A stretch of 64,000 nucleotides of DNA from Trichopria drosophilae. Taxonomy: Eukaryota; Arthropoda; Insecta; Hymenoptera; Diapriidae. The stretch spans positions 126,451,001-126,515,000 of the forward strand of contig CM059584.1 in NCBI GenBank assembly GCA_030407085.1, read 5' to 3'. The notes beneath the pieces were generated by a model. The model did no database searches and had not been told where the DNA came from. It was given only the letters and a program-made list of their open reading frames with translations. This document shows, piece after piece, positions 1-10,835 of this stretch (the stretch's first letter is position 1; each line of letters opens with the position of its first letter). Both the position numbers and the translations under genes were made by a program.

Positions 1-82
1 ACGGATAATTAATCCTCATAAGTGCACGTTGTCATAACATTTATATGACTTTTATAAGACCCTATACTCTCAAAATTCCTCG

Positions 83-200
83 GAGTGAAAATTGAGCCAC
101 TCCTCTATTAAGAGTGAAAATTAAACTCTATGAAGAGTGACATTTCACTCCATCAAGAGTGAAAAAAGAAAAACTCTCAATAGAGCGAAAAATTTCAGTC
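83..200. repeat. irregular AGAGTGAAAA direct repeats
   Basis: The motif AGAGTGAAAA recurs about every 23-28 bases (near 83, 111, 134 and 158), with a complementary-looking CACTC copy between. It lies just outside the 230-1950 foldback. It may be its outer end or a separate short tandem array. Confidence 0.5.
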
Positions 201-229
201 TTCGTGAAAGAGTGGCTCAATTTTCAAAC

Positions 230-1950
230 CTGAGGTTACTGTCTCCAAATTCATCGAAAATCAAATATTTGATGGGTACAGGTATGAGAAAAAACTGGGT
301 AAAATATTTTGCAAAAATTGTCAAAATGGCGGTTTTGATTCTGTATTTACTGAATTTCATTAAGTTACGATGTCTATTTTTCTAATTATCGCAATGAAAT
401 GGAACTGCCTGCATTTTGTTCTTAAATTGAAGTATTTTCAAATAAAAATTCAACAATTTTTTTTTCAATTTGTCAAAAAAATGAGCAAAATTATTTTTCG
501 AATTAAATTTTGACAATCTTTTCCCCATTCCTCGATGATTTCTTATTTGCCATCGCATAGGAAAATTATTCACCTTTAATTTAACAAAAAAATATTGACG
601 GTGACTTTTTTCCTTCTCGAGTAATAAAAACGCATCTCCCGGATGGAATTGATGAGCTGTGTTTGCAATTCCGCGTTCCATCGCTAGGCGCCTCACAGTG
701 GGTGATGTCTATTTCGGTTTTTATTTATTTTTCTCAAAAAACACTGTAACTTACAAAGTTTCAAAAATTTCTTATTGTACTCACCAAAACACAAATAAAC
801 ATATTTTCGTCACTATTTAATAATATATATTTTATAAGAAGAAAAAATATTTAAATTCTTTGTTTCGATTTTCAGTACCGAAATATGGGATTAATATTTT
901 TCAAAAGGTTTTAATGATTTTCTAAAAAGTTTATAAATACATCTTTAATAGAAAATGGAAATGCCATATGCATATTTCGGTACTGAAAATCGAATTTATT
1001 TCTTCATCTCTTCTCGCAGTATCAGTGACATGTAAGGAGCATGATGCGTTTTCGCGACTTTTCTGAGTTAACATCGAATTGTCTTTCGATGACTCTAACC
1101 AACAAGTAGTGCAAATTTGTTTGCCTTTTCACATATTAGAATCGACATTATGTTTTTCACAAAACATGGCGTTTATTTGACGTAATTTATTTTTTAAAAC
1201 TACTTTTGCATGTTTCTTCCTTTTAAAACGATTGCAGCTTTGATTGAAAGGAGGCATATTCTTTGAATAATAACTTCAATATAGAAAAATGTCAACTAGA
1301 TGTAAGCGAAAGCAAAGTATATAGCAAAATTTAGACGAAAATAATATTTTATCAAATATTATACAGCAAAACGGGAGAATCGAATATTTCAAAAATGGCA
1401 GCAGCAATAACACAGGTCATATATTCTTTATAATTTTTACGTTGCTCCTTGCTGCCTTTATATTCCATGAAACGAATTTCATTTGCGAGAACGATTTCAT
1501 CTCCGCCCTCCTGATGAGGCGCCTAGCGATCGAACGTGGAACTGCATACCGCGGCGCGGCGCGGCGCGGCGCATCAGTACCATCCCGGAGTCGCGCTTTT
1601 CAAAAATTCATTACCCGTGAACGAAAAAAGTCACCGTCAATGATTTTTTGTAATTAAAGGTGAATCATTTTCCTACGCGATGGCAAATAAGAAATTACCT
1701 AGAAACGGGGAGAAGGTTGTCAAAATTCAATTCGAAAAATAATTTTGCTCAATTTTTGGACAAATTGCACGCAGTCTCATTTCAATGCGATAATAAGAAA
1801 AATAGATATCGTAACTTAAAGAAATTCAGTAAATACAGCGTCACGATCGTTATTTTGAAATTTTTTACAAAATTTTCTACCAAGATATTTTTCATGCCTG
1901 TACCCATCAAATATTTCATTTTCGATGAATTTGGAGACTGTAATCTCAGT
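230..1950. mobile_element. large foldback element with ~450-480 bp inverted arms
   Basis: The left arm (about 230-712) matches the reverse complement of the right arm (about 1498-1950) over almost its whole length. Shared landmarks are GTCTCCAAATTCATCG near 240 and its complement near 1930, and CGCTAGGCGCCTCA near 672 and its complement near 1515. Short open frames in both arms translate to matching peptides, but these are mirror shadows of the repeat. The 0.8-kb spacer holds a second hairpin (about 867-994, containing CAGTACCGAAATAT) and a GCGGC microsatellite near 1551-1572. I saw no transposase, so this is probably non-autonomous. Its exact termini are uncertain. Confidence 0.75.
1551..1572. 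repeat. GCGGC microsatellite
   Basis: About four GCGGC units sit inside the right side of the 230-1950 foldback. This is a GC-only patch in very AT-rich DNA and is absent from the left arm, so it arose after the arms formed. Confidence 0.7.
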
Positions 1951-2301
1951 TTTAATATTGTTGGTGTGGAATGACTCTATAGAAATGCATCTCGACCTAA
2001 TACATCTAGACGTTGATCTAACTTAAAATACAGGCGTTATACAACTTGCTGAGAAATATTGCTACTGTGTTTCAGCGGTTTACTTTTCGTCTTAATTTAT
2101 TCCATAACTTACTAACTCATACAGATATCGAGTTGTAGAATAGCCTTAAAACCAAACATTAAGAAATTGGGTAAACCTTCGGATATAATTTTTTCCAGGT
2201 GACGGAGTCTTTCCGAAGGTCTACCAGAAATTGTTTATGGGTGAAAATACAAAATTTGGCCAAACACTGATTCTTTACCATAGTTCCAACATAGTATATA
2301 T

Positions 2302-3937
2302 ATATATATATAATCTGCGAAACCTTTAAATTTCGTGTCACTGTGCATTTTTGAGCAGTTTTATTTTATTTTTCTGCGTTTAAACTACTCAACATGGTTA
2401 AGTATACTCCAAATATATCGACCAATATGTGTAATGCATCATTGATGAGATAAAAGAACGAAATTCATACCTTTGAAACTGAAAAATATGCCAAAAACGC
2501 CTAAAATAAAGTGTCCCTACAGTAATTTTTATTCACGTTTGGTCCTGTAGCGATTTCAGCGTTTCTTTAATCTGTCTGGATTTTTTACACGTACTAATAG
2601 ACAAAAAACAAAGAATTTGCACTAGAGCTATGTGCCCTTTTCAGAAAGGTTGAAAAGAGTGCCTTTGAAGTGTGTCCATCGTTTTTTCAAAAAAACAATT
2701 TTCGTTCATTTTTCATCGATTGCACGTGCAGCGTATCTTTAATCGTTACGAGTCAAAAGTAATAATTTTGTACACAGAAAAAGGAGGAAATCCAGATGTC
2801 ATTTAAGAATGTGCTCACAGGGGAAGTAAATAAATATATGCTTGAATTTAAAAAGCTCCTGCGTAACTGGTTAAAATAATGGTCATTTTTCAATAGCACA
2901 CCGTCAATTGAAAAAGAACATTATTTGCAACATGTGTGATCGTTTGAAAAGCGCAAAATAGAGGTAACATCAAAACGCTAACATCGAATAATGTTTTTAA
3001 CCCTTTGTATCACGATGGTAAATAACGTGTTTTTTGATTTTTCATTATTAAAATTCCAGTTAACGCATTCATGTCAATTTTTTATGATTTTCTGTAAGTT
3101 TAGTGATAAAATAACTGTAAATTGATAAGAAGACAATATTGTTTAGGTAGTATAAATACAAAAATATGAAAAAATTCGGGTTTTTTCCGAAGAAATTCAT
3201 TATTGGCAATGTTTTTCGTGATAATTGCTTAAAATTTTTAACTCGAGGGTTTTCGGGGTCTCTGATTACTAGAAGATGCAAAAAGTTTGCACGTGTCATG
3301 TAATCATTTTTCCTTAGAACCGCACAGCTGATCTGTTAATAAGGATACTTACAAAAATAGAAAAACAAAAAACTCAGAAAAGTCTAAACCTACCAGTAAT
3401 AAAAAAACTCCTATAATTGTTAAAACTCGACCAGCCCGGAAATGTACTAAAATGTAATTATGTAATAAATTTCTATCTAAAAACATGATATTTGTTGTAT
3501 TTTAATCAACGTATATTGTTCTCAAACCAACATATATCTGAATGCACACCAATGCAAAAATTGTATCATTTTAGTACTTTTTAATTATCAATTTTACATT
3601 CAAATTGATAATAGCATGTAGCAATTTCTCAAATGAAAGCACTTTCTTAATGTGCAGTTCAGTTAGTGTTCAGATTTTCAAAATTCAATATGGCAGCTTC
3701 AAAATAGCAGCTCCAAAATGGCGAACGTCTCCTCTAAATTTTAAGAATTGAGGTCACTAACATAAAAATTCTCAGATGATAATTTTCACTCTTCAGCGTT
3801 GTTTAAAAAATGAAGCATACTGCGTCATTTGTTACCTGTTAATCTATATGACAACATATAAAAATTCCAATAATGTGCTTATCACATAAAACTTTTTTGA
3901 TTTTATGACTCAAAATTCAAAGGTTTCGCGGATTTGC

Positions 3938-3945
<8 letters not shown>
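2302..3945. mobile_element. TIR element, ATATGGGCAAAT family, copy 1
   Basis: The left end reads ATCTGCGAAACCTTTAAATT after a TA run. The right end read in reverse is ATATGGGCAAATCCGCGAAA followed by CCTTTGAATTTTG. Similar ends bound 10025-11764 and 39055-40263. The interior includes a 0.6-kb segment (2832-3446) repeated at 6338. No transposase frame is visible. The left end lacks the outer GGGCAA bases, probably lost into the TA tract. Confidence 0.55.
2832..3446 (+). repeat. 0.6-kb dispersed direct repeat, copy A
   Basis: This segment matches 6338-6967 in the same orientation over about 615-630 bases with scattered substitutions and small indels. Landmarks are AATATATGCTTGAA at the start and CCAGCCCG..AAATGTA at the end. 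It is interior sequence of the 2302-3945 TIR element. Confidence 0.85.

Positions 3946-4014
<69 letters not shown>
3940..4014. repeat. (TA)n microsatellite
   Basis: About 75 bases of uninterrupted TA abut the right end of the 2302-3945 element. An open frame through it (3934-4176) encodes only Tyr-Ile repeats and is not a gene. Confidence 0.95.
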
Positions 4015-4017
<3 letters not shown>

Positions 4018-4441
4018 TACATAGAATGGATACTTTATATGGCATGGAAATGCAATTTTGTACAGCCATTTAATGCAATAAATGTTCAATTAATTACTGA
4101 AAACTACCAGTTTTGTCCTCGTGCAACGTACTTCCATTCTAATTTCTGTATTTATTGGACAACTACATTTAGTTAAATTAATTTTTGCAACATTCCAATA
4201 TGTGGATCTCAAAACTTTTATTTTGAGGTATACATCCTGAAAAAAAAGTACAAACTTATATCGTCTTATTATATTTTTAAGCGATCATTTTTATATACGA
4301 GTCATTCTTTGTGAAATCGATCAAGATTTTACATGACATTTCCGATTTTGTTGAAAATGTGGGAAAAGTTAGTACTTAGGATACATATATGAATGTGGTA
4401 AAATGATTGTCCGATATTCTGTAAATTTTTAATAATATATA

Positions 4442-5167
4442 TACAGGGTGTACGAAAAGTCCCGGGACGGTTGAATAACTTTCTAAAGAATAAAAATTTC
4501 AAAAATCGCCGAAATACGTGATTCGATTTTTCAAACAAGCAATCTTTTGAGAGGGGGTTTCGGCCCCCCAACCTCAAGGGGGGCGGGGGGCACGAGAGGG
4601 GCCAAAAATCTTAAATGGCAACATGGTTTGAGTGGGGGCTCATTTGAAAGGTATTTTCGAGACGAATTCAGATCACTGGTCATAGAGGGCGCTGCGATCA
4701 TTTTTCGGAGAGATACAAGTAAAAGAGCTTTTCAATGTAACGTTCAGAAACGGGTTGACACCCGTTTAAGAATATTGTTTTACACGATTTTAAGTTTTTT
4801 AAGTTTTTTAAGAATATTGAATTACACGATTCGGCGACTTCGAAATTTTCATTTTTTCAAACGTTAGTACGTCTAAGATCTGAAAAAGTCAAAAATCTCT
4901 GCGAAAAATGATCGCAGCGCCCTCTATGACCAGTGATCTGATTTCATCTCGAAAATACCTTTCAAATGAGCCCCCACTAAAACCATGTTGCCATTTAAGA
5001 TTTTTGGCCCCCCTCGTGCCCCCCGCCCCCCTTGAGGTTGGGGGGCCGAAACCCCCCCTCAAAAGATAGCTTGTTTGAAAAATCGAATCACGTGTTTCGG
5101 CGATTTTTGAAATTTTTATTCTTTCGAAAGTTATTCAACCGTCCCGGGACTTTTCGTACACCCTGTA
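4442..5167. mobile_element. CAGGGTG-ended foldback, copy 1
   Basis: Ends TACAGGGTGTACGAAAAGTC and its reverse complement, flanked on both sides by TA-rich sequence. The arms are about 280 bases each and include a CG-rich block (GGGGGGCGGGGGGCACGAG near 4577) and a CACTGGTCATAGAGGGCGCT segment near 4676, both mirrored in the right arm. No coding capacity. The same terminal heptamer bounds 13519-14275 and 61652-62409. Confidence 0.85.
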
Positions 5168-5196
5168 TATATATATATATATATATAGAATATATG

Positions 5197-5690
5197 TTAT
5201 AGAATTATAGGGGTAGAGACTTGAGGCTCAGGAAGGATGGGATTGGGCAAAATGGGTAGGAAGGCATTTTGATTCTCAGTGGAGTAGTAGGGTTTAAGGT
5301 CTTTTATATGGGCACGCAGATTCCGACGACTACCGGGATCTTCGATTTCGTACACGAGTGGGGACAGAACTTTCACTATTTTATGTGGGCCACTAAATTT
5401 GGGTGCTAGTTTCGCGGCGAAGTTTTGGGGACCCGAAGATAGAAACCTGATGCGACGCATCACTAAGTCGCCTACTTGAAACTGCACCTTACCGACGGGA
5501 CCTATTGTAATAACGGGCTTGACGTTGGGAGGATTGTTAAAGATTTTTGTGTACTCAGTCGTGGATTAGTGGTAATCTTTGCATTCGCTCATGCCAAACG
5601 CTAGGGTCAAACGGAAGCTTAGATGTAGGGATTGGACGTTCCCGTAAGGAAATGGAAGGGGGATTACGACCAAAATTTGACGTTATTGCA
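5197..5690 (-). pseudogene. gypsy/Ty3-type integrase C-terminal fragment (degenerate)
   Basis: The minus-strand frame 5487-5197 encodes 96 residues opening with FQVGDLVMRR, followed by LAPKFSGPHKIVKVLSP and LRAHIKDLKPYY. This layout is typical of the C-terminal domain of gypsy-group retrotransposon integrases, which binds DNA or chromatin. Upstream (5488-5690) further integrase-like peptide such as PPSISLRERPIPT can be read, but only across frameshifts and a stop. The catalytic core, RT and gag are missing. The 3' side is cut at the TA tract next to the 4442-5167 foldback. This is a dead fragment. No LTR was found. Confidence 0.75.
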
Positions 5691-5754
5691 TTATTGACGG
5701 GGAAGTAGCAGACCGGAAAATGTCTCGGATGATGACGTGGCAGACGGAGTAATG

Positions 5755-5872
5755 CCCCGGAAGGGGAAACGTCCTAGAAGGGAAAATGTCAGAAGGGGAA
5801 ACATCCCACACTGGGAAATGCTCAGGCGGGGAAATGCCCAGGCGGGGAAATGCCCAGGCGGGAAAATGGCAT
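5755..5872 (+). repeat. 15-17 bp minisatellite (CAGGCGGGGAAATGCC)
   Basis: About seven imperfect copies of a GGGGAAATGCC-containing unit run head to tail. The last three are nearly identical (CAGGCGGGGAAATGCC) and the first copies are more diverged. It is purine-rich on the plus strand. Confidence 0.8.
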
Positions 5873-5982
5873 ACGGCGACGTGTCGGACCATGGTATAAT
5901 AAGAGGGGGGGGGGAAATTCCTGGGTACCGTACCCAAGCATCTGGGAACTAGTGAAAATACATTCAGTTGCTTCTTCTTCAT

Positions 5983-6117
5983 TTCAGTCGCAGGTTCTGT
6001 TCAGCTCAAGAAATTACAGTTTTCGGTGCCTTCAACATTCCGTTGCTTTTTGAAGGTTTCAGTCTCAGGTTCTGCTCAGTTCAAGAAATTAAAGTTTTCG
6101 GTGCCTTCAATAGCCCC
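5983..6117 (+). repeat. 75-bp tandem duplication
   Basis: Two adjacent copies, at 5983 and 6058, share TTCAGTC.CAGGTTCTG and TTTTCGGTGCCTTCAA. The sequence CAG|GTAAGC follows at about 6145. The source is unknown. It could be leader or LTR sequence of the neighbouring gypsy fragment. Confidence 0.75.
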
Positions 6118-6337
6118 ATTTTATTGGAATTCAACAAAACTTTGCAGGTAAGCTATGAAAATAATTAATAGAATTCATAAAATAATTTTAGAATTCTAGT
6201 TAGAAATTAAAAGCTGGTGTTATACAGATTTCATCTAGGATACTTATAATATTAGTGGTTGTATGAAGGTATGTAGTTGTATTGGTATAACGCCATGAAA
6301 TAAAACTAATTTCCAATCTAACAAATTTTATTAAAAA

Positions 6338-6967
6338 AATATATGCTTGAAATTAAAAAGCACTTGCATAACTGGTTAAAATAATGGTCATTTTTCAATG
6401 GAACACCATCAATTGAAAAAGAACATTATTTGCAACATGTTTGATCGTTTGAAAAGCGCAAAATAGAGGTAACATCAAAACGCTAACGTCTAATAATGTT
6501 TTAAACCCTTTGTATCACGATGGTAAATAACGTTTTCTTTGATTTTTCATTATTAAAATTCCAGTTAACGCACTCATGTCAATTTTTTACGATTTTCTGT
6601 AACTTTAGTGATAAAATAACATATCTAAATGGCTAAGAAGACACTATTGTTTATTATTTAGGTAGTATAAATAAAAAAATATGAAAAATTCAGGTTTTTT
6701 CGAAGAAATTCATTATTGGCAATGTTTTTCGTGATAATTGCTTAAAATTTTTAACTTGAGGGTTTTCGGGGTCTGATTACCAAAAGATGCAAGAAGTTTG
6801 CTCGTGTCCTGTAATCACTTTTCCTTAGAACCACACAGCTGGTCTGTTGATAATGATATTTACAAAAATAGAAAAAAAAACTCTAAAACAATAACGAAAA
6901 AGTCTAAACTTACCAGTAATAAAAAAAACTCCTATAATTGTTAAAACTCGGCCAGCCCGAAAATGTA
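6338..6967 (+). repeat. 0.6-kb dispersed direct repeat, copy B
   Basis: Second copy of 2832-3446. It stops exactly at a TA, where copy A continues as TACTAAAATG but this copy continues as TAGGGGAG, the left end of another element. Confidence 0.85.
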
Positions 6968-7368
6968 GGGGAGAATGGTGTAGGTTGTCAGTAGTGTAAG
7001 TTGGCACAGTCCAATTTTTAACGTTACAGTGTTGCCAGACATACCGTTTCTATACTATAAACTAACTTTAATACACGGCAACTTTTGATGGTATGTAGTC
7101 GTTGTTACTTATTTCCTTCGAAGCAATACAACATGCAAACAATATTCGATAATTCGAATGTGTCAATTTGTGTCGTCGAATGCACGTAAAAGAATATTTT
7201 GCATTTAAATTTTAATTAGGGAAAGTGTGTGTTTTACTTTATTTTTAAACCGTTTTTATTGGTATTTGTTATGTTACGAAAAAATATCGGAATATTTATT
7301 ACATAAAATTTAAAAAATATACATGTGGTGTAAGTTGGCATATGGAAGATGGTGTAAGTTGGCATTTA
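6966..7368 (+). mobile_element. TAGGGG-ended element, partial, with repeated TGGTGTAAGTTGGCA
   Basis: Starts TAGGGGAGAATGGTGTAGG at a TA target. The motif (T)GGTGTAAGTTGGCA occurs about four times: twice at the start (6976 and 6991) and twice near 7326-7368. I could not find an inverted right end, so the extent is a minimum. Such repeated terminal motifs are often transposase binding sites, but here that is inference. Confidence 0.5.
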
Positions 7369-7952
7369 TTATTTATGAATATTATGTATGAATATATATA
7401 TATATATATTTAGCGGCCGAAATATTGACGAGCGCCAATTTCTGGCATCATATTCGTAATCAGGAGACCAAAATACATCAAAATCATATTGTCAAATATT
7501 ATTTTTTCGAATAGCCAGTTTTACCAGGTTATCGTTACGGGGCAAAAATGGTCATATTTAGCGATTTTTCAGAGGCGCGACAAAATTTCAAAATTTTGTT
7601 AGTAATTTGGGTCTTAAAGATGCATACTCTGGGCACAATTTAAGCTAAAGAAAGTAAAGGAAAAAAAAATCGCAAAGTTACAGGAAAAATAATAAAAAAC
7701 ACCCAAAAAACGACGTTTTTGACGCGCATGCGCGAATGCTAGATATTTTTTAAATTTTTTATATATTTTTTTTCGTGAATAGGGCATCTTAAACTATCGT
7801 TTTATCAAAAATACGACTCGCATACCAAGTAAACCTAGAACCGAAATTGGTACAATAATTTATTGAGTATTATTCATTACCGCCGGGATTACATTATTAT
7901 TGTTTTAAAAGTAATTATCATTAATTCGATCAATTTACCATTCTTGTTCCAG
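7369..7952. other. AT-rich stretch, no gene seen
   Basis: Contains a short TA run near 7394 and degenerate sequence. It ends in a polypyrimidine stretch TTCTTGTTCCAG that looks like a 3' splice site just before the small ORF at 7966. Confidence 0.5.
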
Positions 7953-7965
7953 ATACACGGGTAAA

Positions 7966-8287
7966 ATGGATAAACGTCAGTTAGGGATGACTATAGAATC
8001 TTATAGACAGCAAGCCGTCATACGACACCTACAGAATGAAGTCTACAAAGCGCATAATCAAATATTGCGTGAAAATCAGATGAAGAAACAAGCTGAGGAA
8101 TGGCACGCTATGAACAACGGGGGAAAAAGGGAAAAGAGATGATAACAATGAAGTAAATCTTCTCAATCCTGCCAAAAAACGATATACGTATTCAAAGGAT
8201 ATCAAAACGTATACAAGTCCTCTTCCTGCAAGATTTCAGCATGCACGAATAGTTCTCCACAGAATTTTGCAAATTGATTTGGAATGA
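7966..8287 (+). CDS. small charged unknown ORF interrupted by one frameshift
   Basis: From the ATG at 7966, 58 codons run to a TGA at 8140, encoding a Gln/Lys/Arg-rich peptide that begins MDKRQLGMTIESYRQQ. A one-base frame change in the purine run near 8121-8138 opens a further 49 codons, ending at TGA 8285-8287, with a sensible-looking tail (NPAKKRYTYSKD, ARIVLHRILQ). Together they would give about 106 residues: a predicted helical, charged N-terminal half and a basic tail. A splice-acceptor-like TTCTTGTTCCAG ends at 7952 and an AATAAA polyadenylation signal lies at 8388. I do not recognise the family. It may be a terminal exon or retrocopy, a transposon-derived ORF, or a gene with a sequencing indel in a homopolymer-like run. 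Confidence 0.3.
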
Positions 8288-8387
8288 TTTATGTTTAGAC
8301 CTGTTTATGCAATGTAAATACTTTTTCATTATATATTCTAGGATATTTTAAGAATATATAATTATTATATAACGCAATCTTTTTAGA

Positions 8388-8393
8388 AATAAA
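8388..8393 (+). promoter_or_regulatory. possible polyadenylation signal AATAAA
   Basis: A canonical hexamer about 100 bases after the stop of the 7966-8287 frame. Such hexamers are frequent by chance in AT-rich DNA. Confidence 0.25.
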
Positions 8394-8671
8394 ATATACA
8401 GATATACAGTACACAATTTATCGTTGGTTATTTCAAAATATTTTAAGTAAATCCTTTTAGTTTTAACAAATACATAACCTCAAACATCTAAAAATATTAA
8501 CCTTATAAACTGCAGAATGCATAACGACGCGACGTGTCGCCTCCAATGTTTTGCCGGTAGTCATACCTTACATTCTTCACATTTACAGTATTAATACATC
8601 ATTATTGTGCATAGTAGCCCGAATAAGTAGCAGCCCGGAGCTAATTATTATTGAAATTAAACAAAATAGTA

Positions 8672-8812
8672 CTTTTCGGTCCTAGGCCGTAAAGTTCAAT
8701 TTTACGGCTCGAGTGGAGATTGTGCATCCGAGGACTGGCGAAGCCGGTCCGAGGATCGCACTATCTCCAAACCGAGGTCGTCAAATTTTACGGCCGAGGA
8801 GCGAATACTATT
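8672..8812. repeat. CpG-rich palindromic unit
   Basis: CCTAGGCCGTAAAG, AATTTTACGGC and TGGAGAT on the left mirror ATCTCC, AAATTTTACGGCC and GAGG on the right, around a GGCGAAGCC core. It is CpG-rich within AT-rich surroundings and bounded by AATAGTACTTTT and GAATACTATTTT. The same architecture recurs at 34.9, 44.2 and 62.8 kb. Confidence 0.65.
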
Positions 8813-8952
8813 TTTTGATACACTGTTCGCAAAAGTAGGCACTTTAACGACTGTTTTTAGTCCGTAAAGTGCAGAAATCAGTCCGTAAAGTCACACTTTA
8901 CGGACTAAAAAGAGTTCGTAAAGTGTCTACTTTTCGGACACGTGTATCAAAA
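8813..8952. repeat. palindromic unit with iterated TCCGTAAAGT
   Basis: TTTGATACACTGTTCG.AAAAGTAG at the left mirrors CTACTTTTCGGACACGTGTA at the right. Inside, TCCGTAAAGT or its complement occurs about five times in both orientations. It directly abuts the 8672-8812 palindrome. Confidence 0.7.
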
Positions 8953-9439
8953 ATAATAATAATCCAGTAAACCCTTGATACTCTATCTAATAGGTTTGGG
9001 ATTCTTAATTGCAATTGTGATGGTACTTTTTAAACATTAAAAATATCAGAAATAAAACTCTTTTCAAGTTTAATATCTAAGAAAAATTGCACCATGAATA
9101 AATATTAATTATTTAGAGGCCTGCTGATTAATCCATTAACGCCTGAATGTCACAATATTGTACTTCAAGTTTGAGCTTACAGATTTTAATGAAATCGCAA
9201 TCAGTTTTACACGAAGTAACGTTTTCTATGTGTTTTCGGATCTGCTCTACATGATAGTATAGTTAAAAAAATTATAAAATGTCAATTTGTATTGGTTATG
9301 GACAGATTTGTATAAAAAATAACGACTATTACCCGATGTTGTCTTGAATAACGAGCGAAATAATTTTCCGAAATAATTGCTTCTTTACACTAAAACGATT
9401 AAAAACAGACATTAGTTTTTGGAGGTAGATCTTTTTTAA

Positions 9440-9880
9440 ATTTCTTTTTCCAACATGGCGGTCGTCGGAAAATCACAACAAAGGCAATATCTGGTATTAT
9501 ACAACAATTATTCAATTTTACTTTCATGACGTTTGGTTATTCATTATTATGATCTCTGATACAGAATCTGATGTCAGGTTTGAAAGTTTCAAATTCAAAA
9601 TGGCGGATCCATTTTAGCGGTCAAAGTTTCAAAAAACTTTTCGCCTTTTCGCGATATACACCGTAATAAGGGGATTTTATGGTTTCCGAGTTCGAATCTG
9701 TTGTCAGATTTGGAACATTCGAAATTGCGGATCCAATATGGCGGTCAAAATTTTGTAAAACTCATCCTTTTCGCGATACTGTTGGTAATAAAGGGATTTT
9801 ACGGTTTCTGATAACGAATCTGCTCTCAGATTTGAGAATTCAAAATGGCGGGTTCAATTTGAGGTTGAGGTTGAGGACAA
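9440..9880 (+). repeat. array of ~120-bp ATGGCGG-box repeats
   Basis: Three to four diverged units follow one another with spacing near 120 bases (ATGGCGG-type boxes near 9600, 9727 and 9845, and an outlier at 9455). The consensus is roughly GAATCTG..CAGATTT, then AAATTCAAAATGGCGGATCC and AATATGGCGGTCAAAATTTT. Related units are scattered over the window. Confidence 0.75.
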
Positions 9881-10459
9881 AACATTATATTCTGAGTTAT
9901 TTATATTGTCTATCGTCTTTAGCCATTATGTCAAATGTTGCCCGACTCTCACCAGTGGGGAGGTAGACGATTCCGGAGAATTTTTTTGTTATTTTTTAAT
10001 TATTAAACTTCTTTTGTATTATATATATGGGCAAATCTCTGGAACTTTTAAATTTCAGCCTCTAAATAAATTTTTTTTTTAAACTTCAAGCACAACATTG
10101 GCGTTGGGTATATGTATTCATATCTACATAAGAAGTAAAAATGTACGCTCGTGCATCCTTTTTACTCAACGGCATTAAAACTTTGCGGTACAATGCCCAA
10201 AATATTGACCACCGGGATGAGCTTGAAATTTTGATTTTTTGAAAGGTTAATAATTAAATAACGCATTTCCGCCCAATTTTTTTAAAATATTATCACTTAT
10301 GTGAGAGTTGAAGATGTATATAACATTGCATTTTAAGCAATATTTATTTAATATTTTGTTTTATAATTAAATAAACCAATAAAAATTATCATTTTTATAA
10401 AAAAATAGGATTACAGGTAAATGCTTAATTGGGTCGCCCTAAGATTGTGTATAATAGGG

Positions 10460-10625
10460 TTTCCGAGGTCGCCGATTATGAATCTGAGTTCAGATTTTGG
10501 AAATTCAAAATGGCGGATCCAAGATGGCGGTGAAAAATGAAGTTATTAGTAGATTTCGTTAAAATTGGATCTGCCACATTGAAATTTCAAAATCTGAGCT
10601 CAGATTCGTAATCATCAGCCCGAAA
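10460..10625. repeat. ATGGCGG-box unit facing an inverted partner
   Basis: GATTATGAATCTGAGTTCAG with AAAATGGCGGATCCAAGATG is followed in opposite orientation by GAAATTTCAAAATCTGAGCT and CAGATTCGTAATCATC. The two halves form a loose foldback inside the 10025-11764 element. Confidence 0.65.
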
Positions 10626-10639
10626 ACTCCTGTATAGCA

Positions 10640-10835
10640 AATTTATATAATAGCACATATGCTCATATACGAGTATATGCAGTTATATCAGGTCAAAATT
10701 CATATATGAGCATATATAATTATACATGGATTATATATAATTATATATGGATTATATATGAATCATATATGATCATATATGGTTCATATATGTCCATATA
10801 TGGTTCATATATGATCCATATATGATTCATTTTTT
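10640..10835. repeat. CATATATG-based tandem repeat
   Basis: About fifteen copies of CATATATGRTT or CATATATGGAC variants (10-12 bp, self-complementary core) run head to tail before GCCGGG. Both strands carry near-identical motifs. Confidence 0.75.

Noticed and set aside
382..696. 104-codon minus-strand frame that resembles the frame at 1660-1974
   Set aside because: The similarity is because both lie in the inverted arms of the 230-1950 foldback; no protein family recognised.
3934..4176. 80-codon open frame
   Set aside because: The first third is a (TA)n microsatellite translated as Tyr-Ile; the remainder shows no domain.
9440..9880. CRISPR-like array from regular repeats
   Set aside because: The units are diverged throughout, with no constant repeat and unique spacer pattern; eukaryotic dispersed repeat is the simpler reading.
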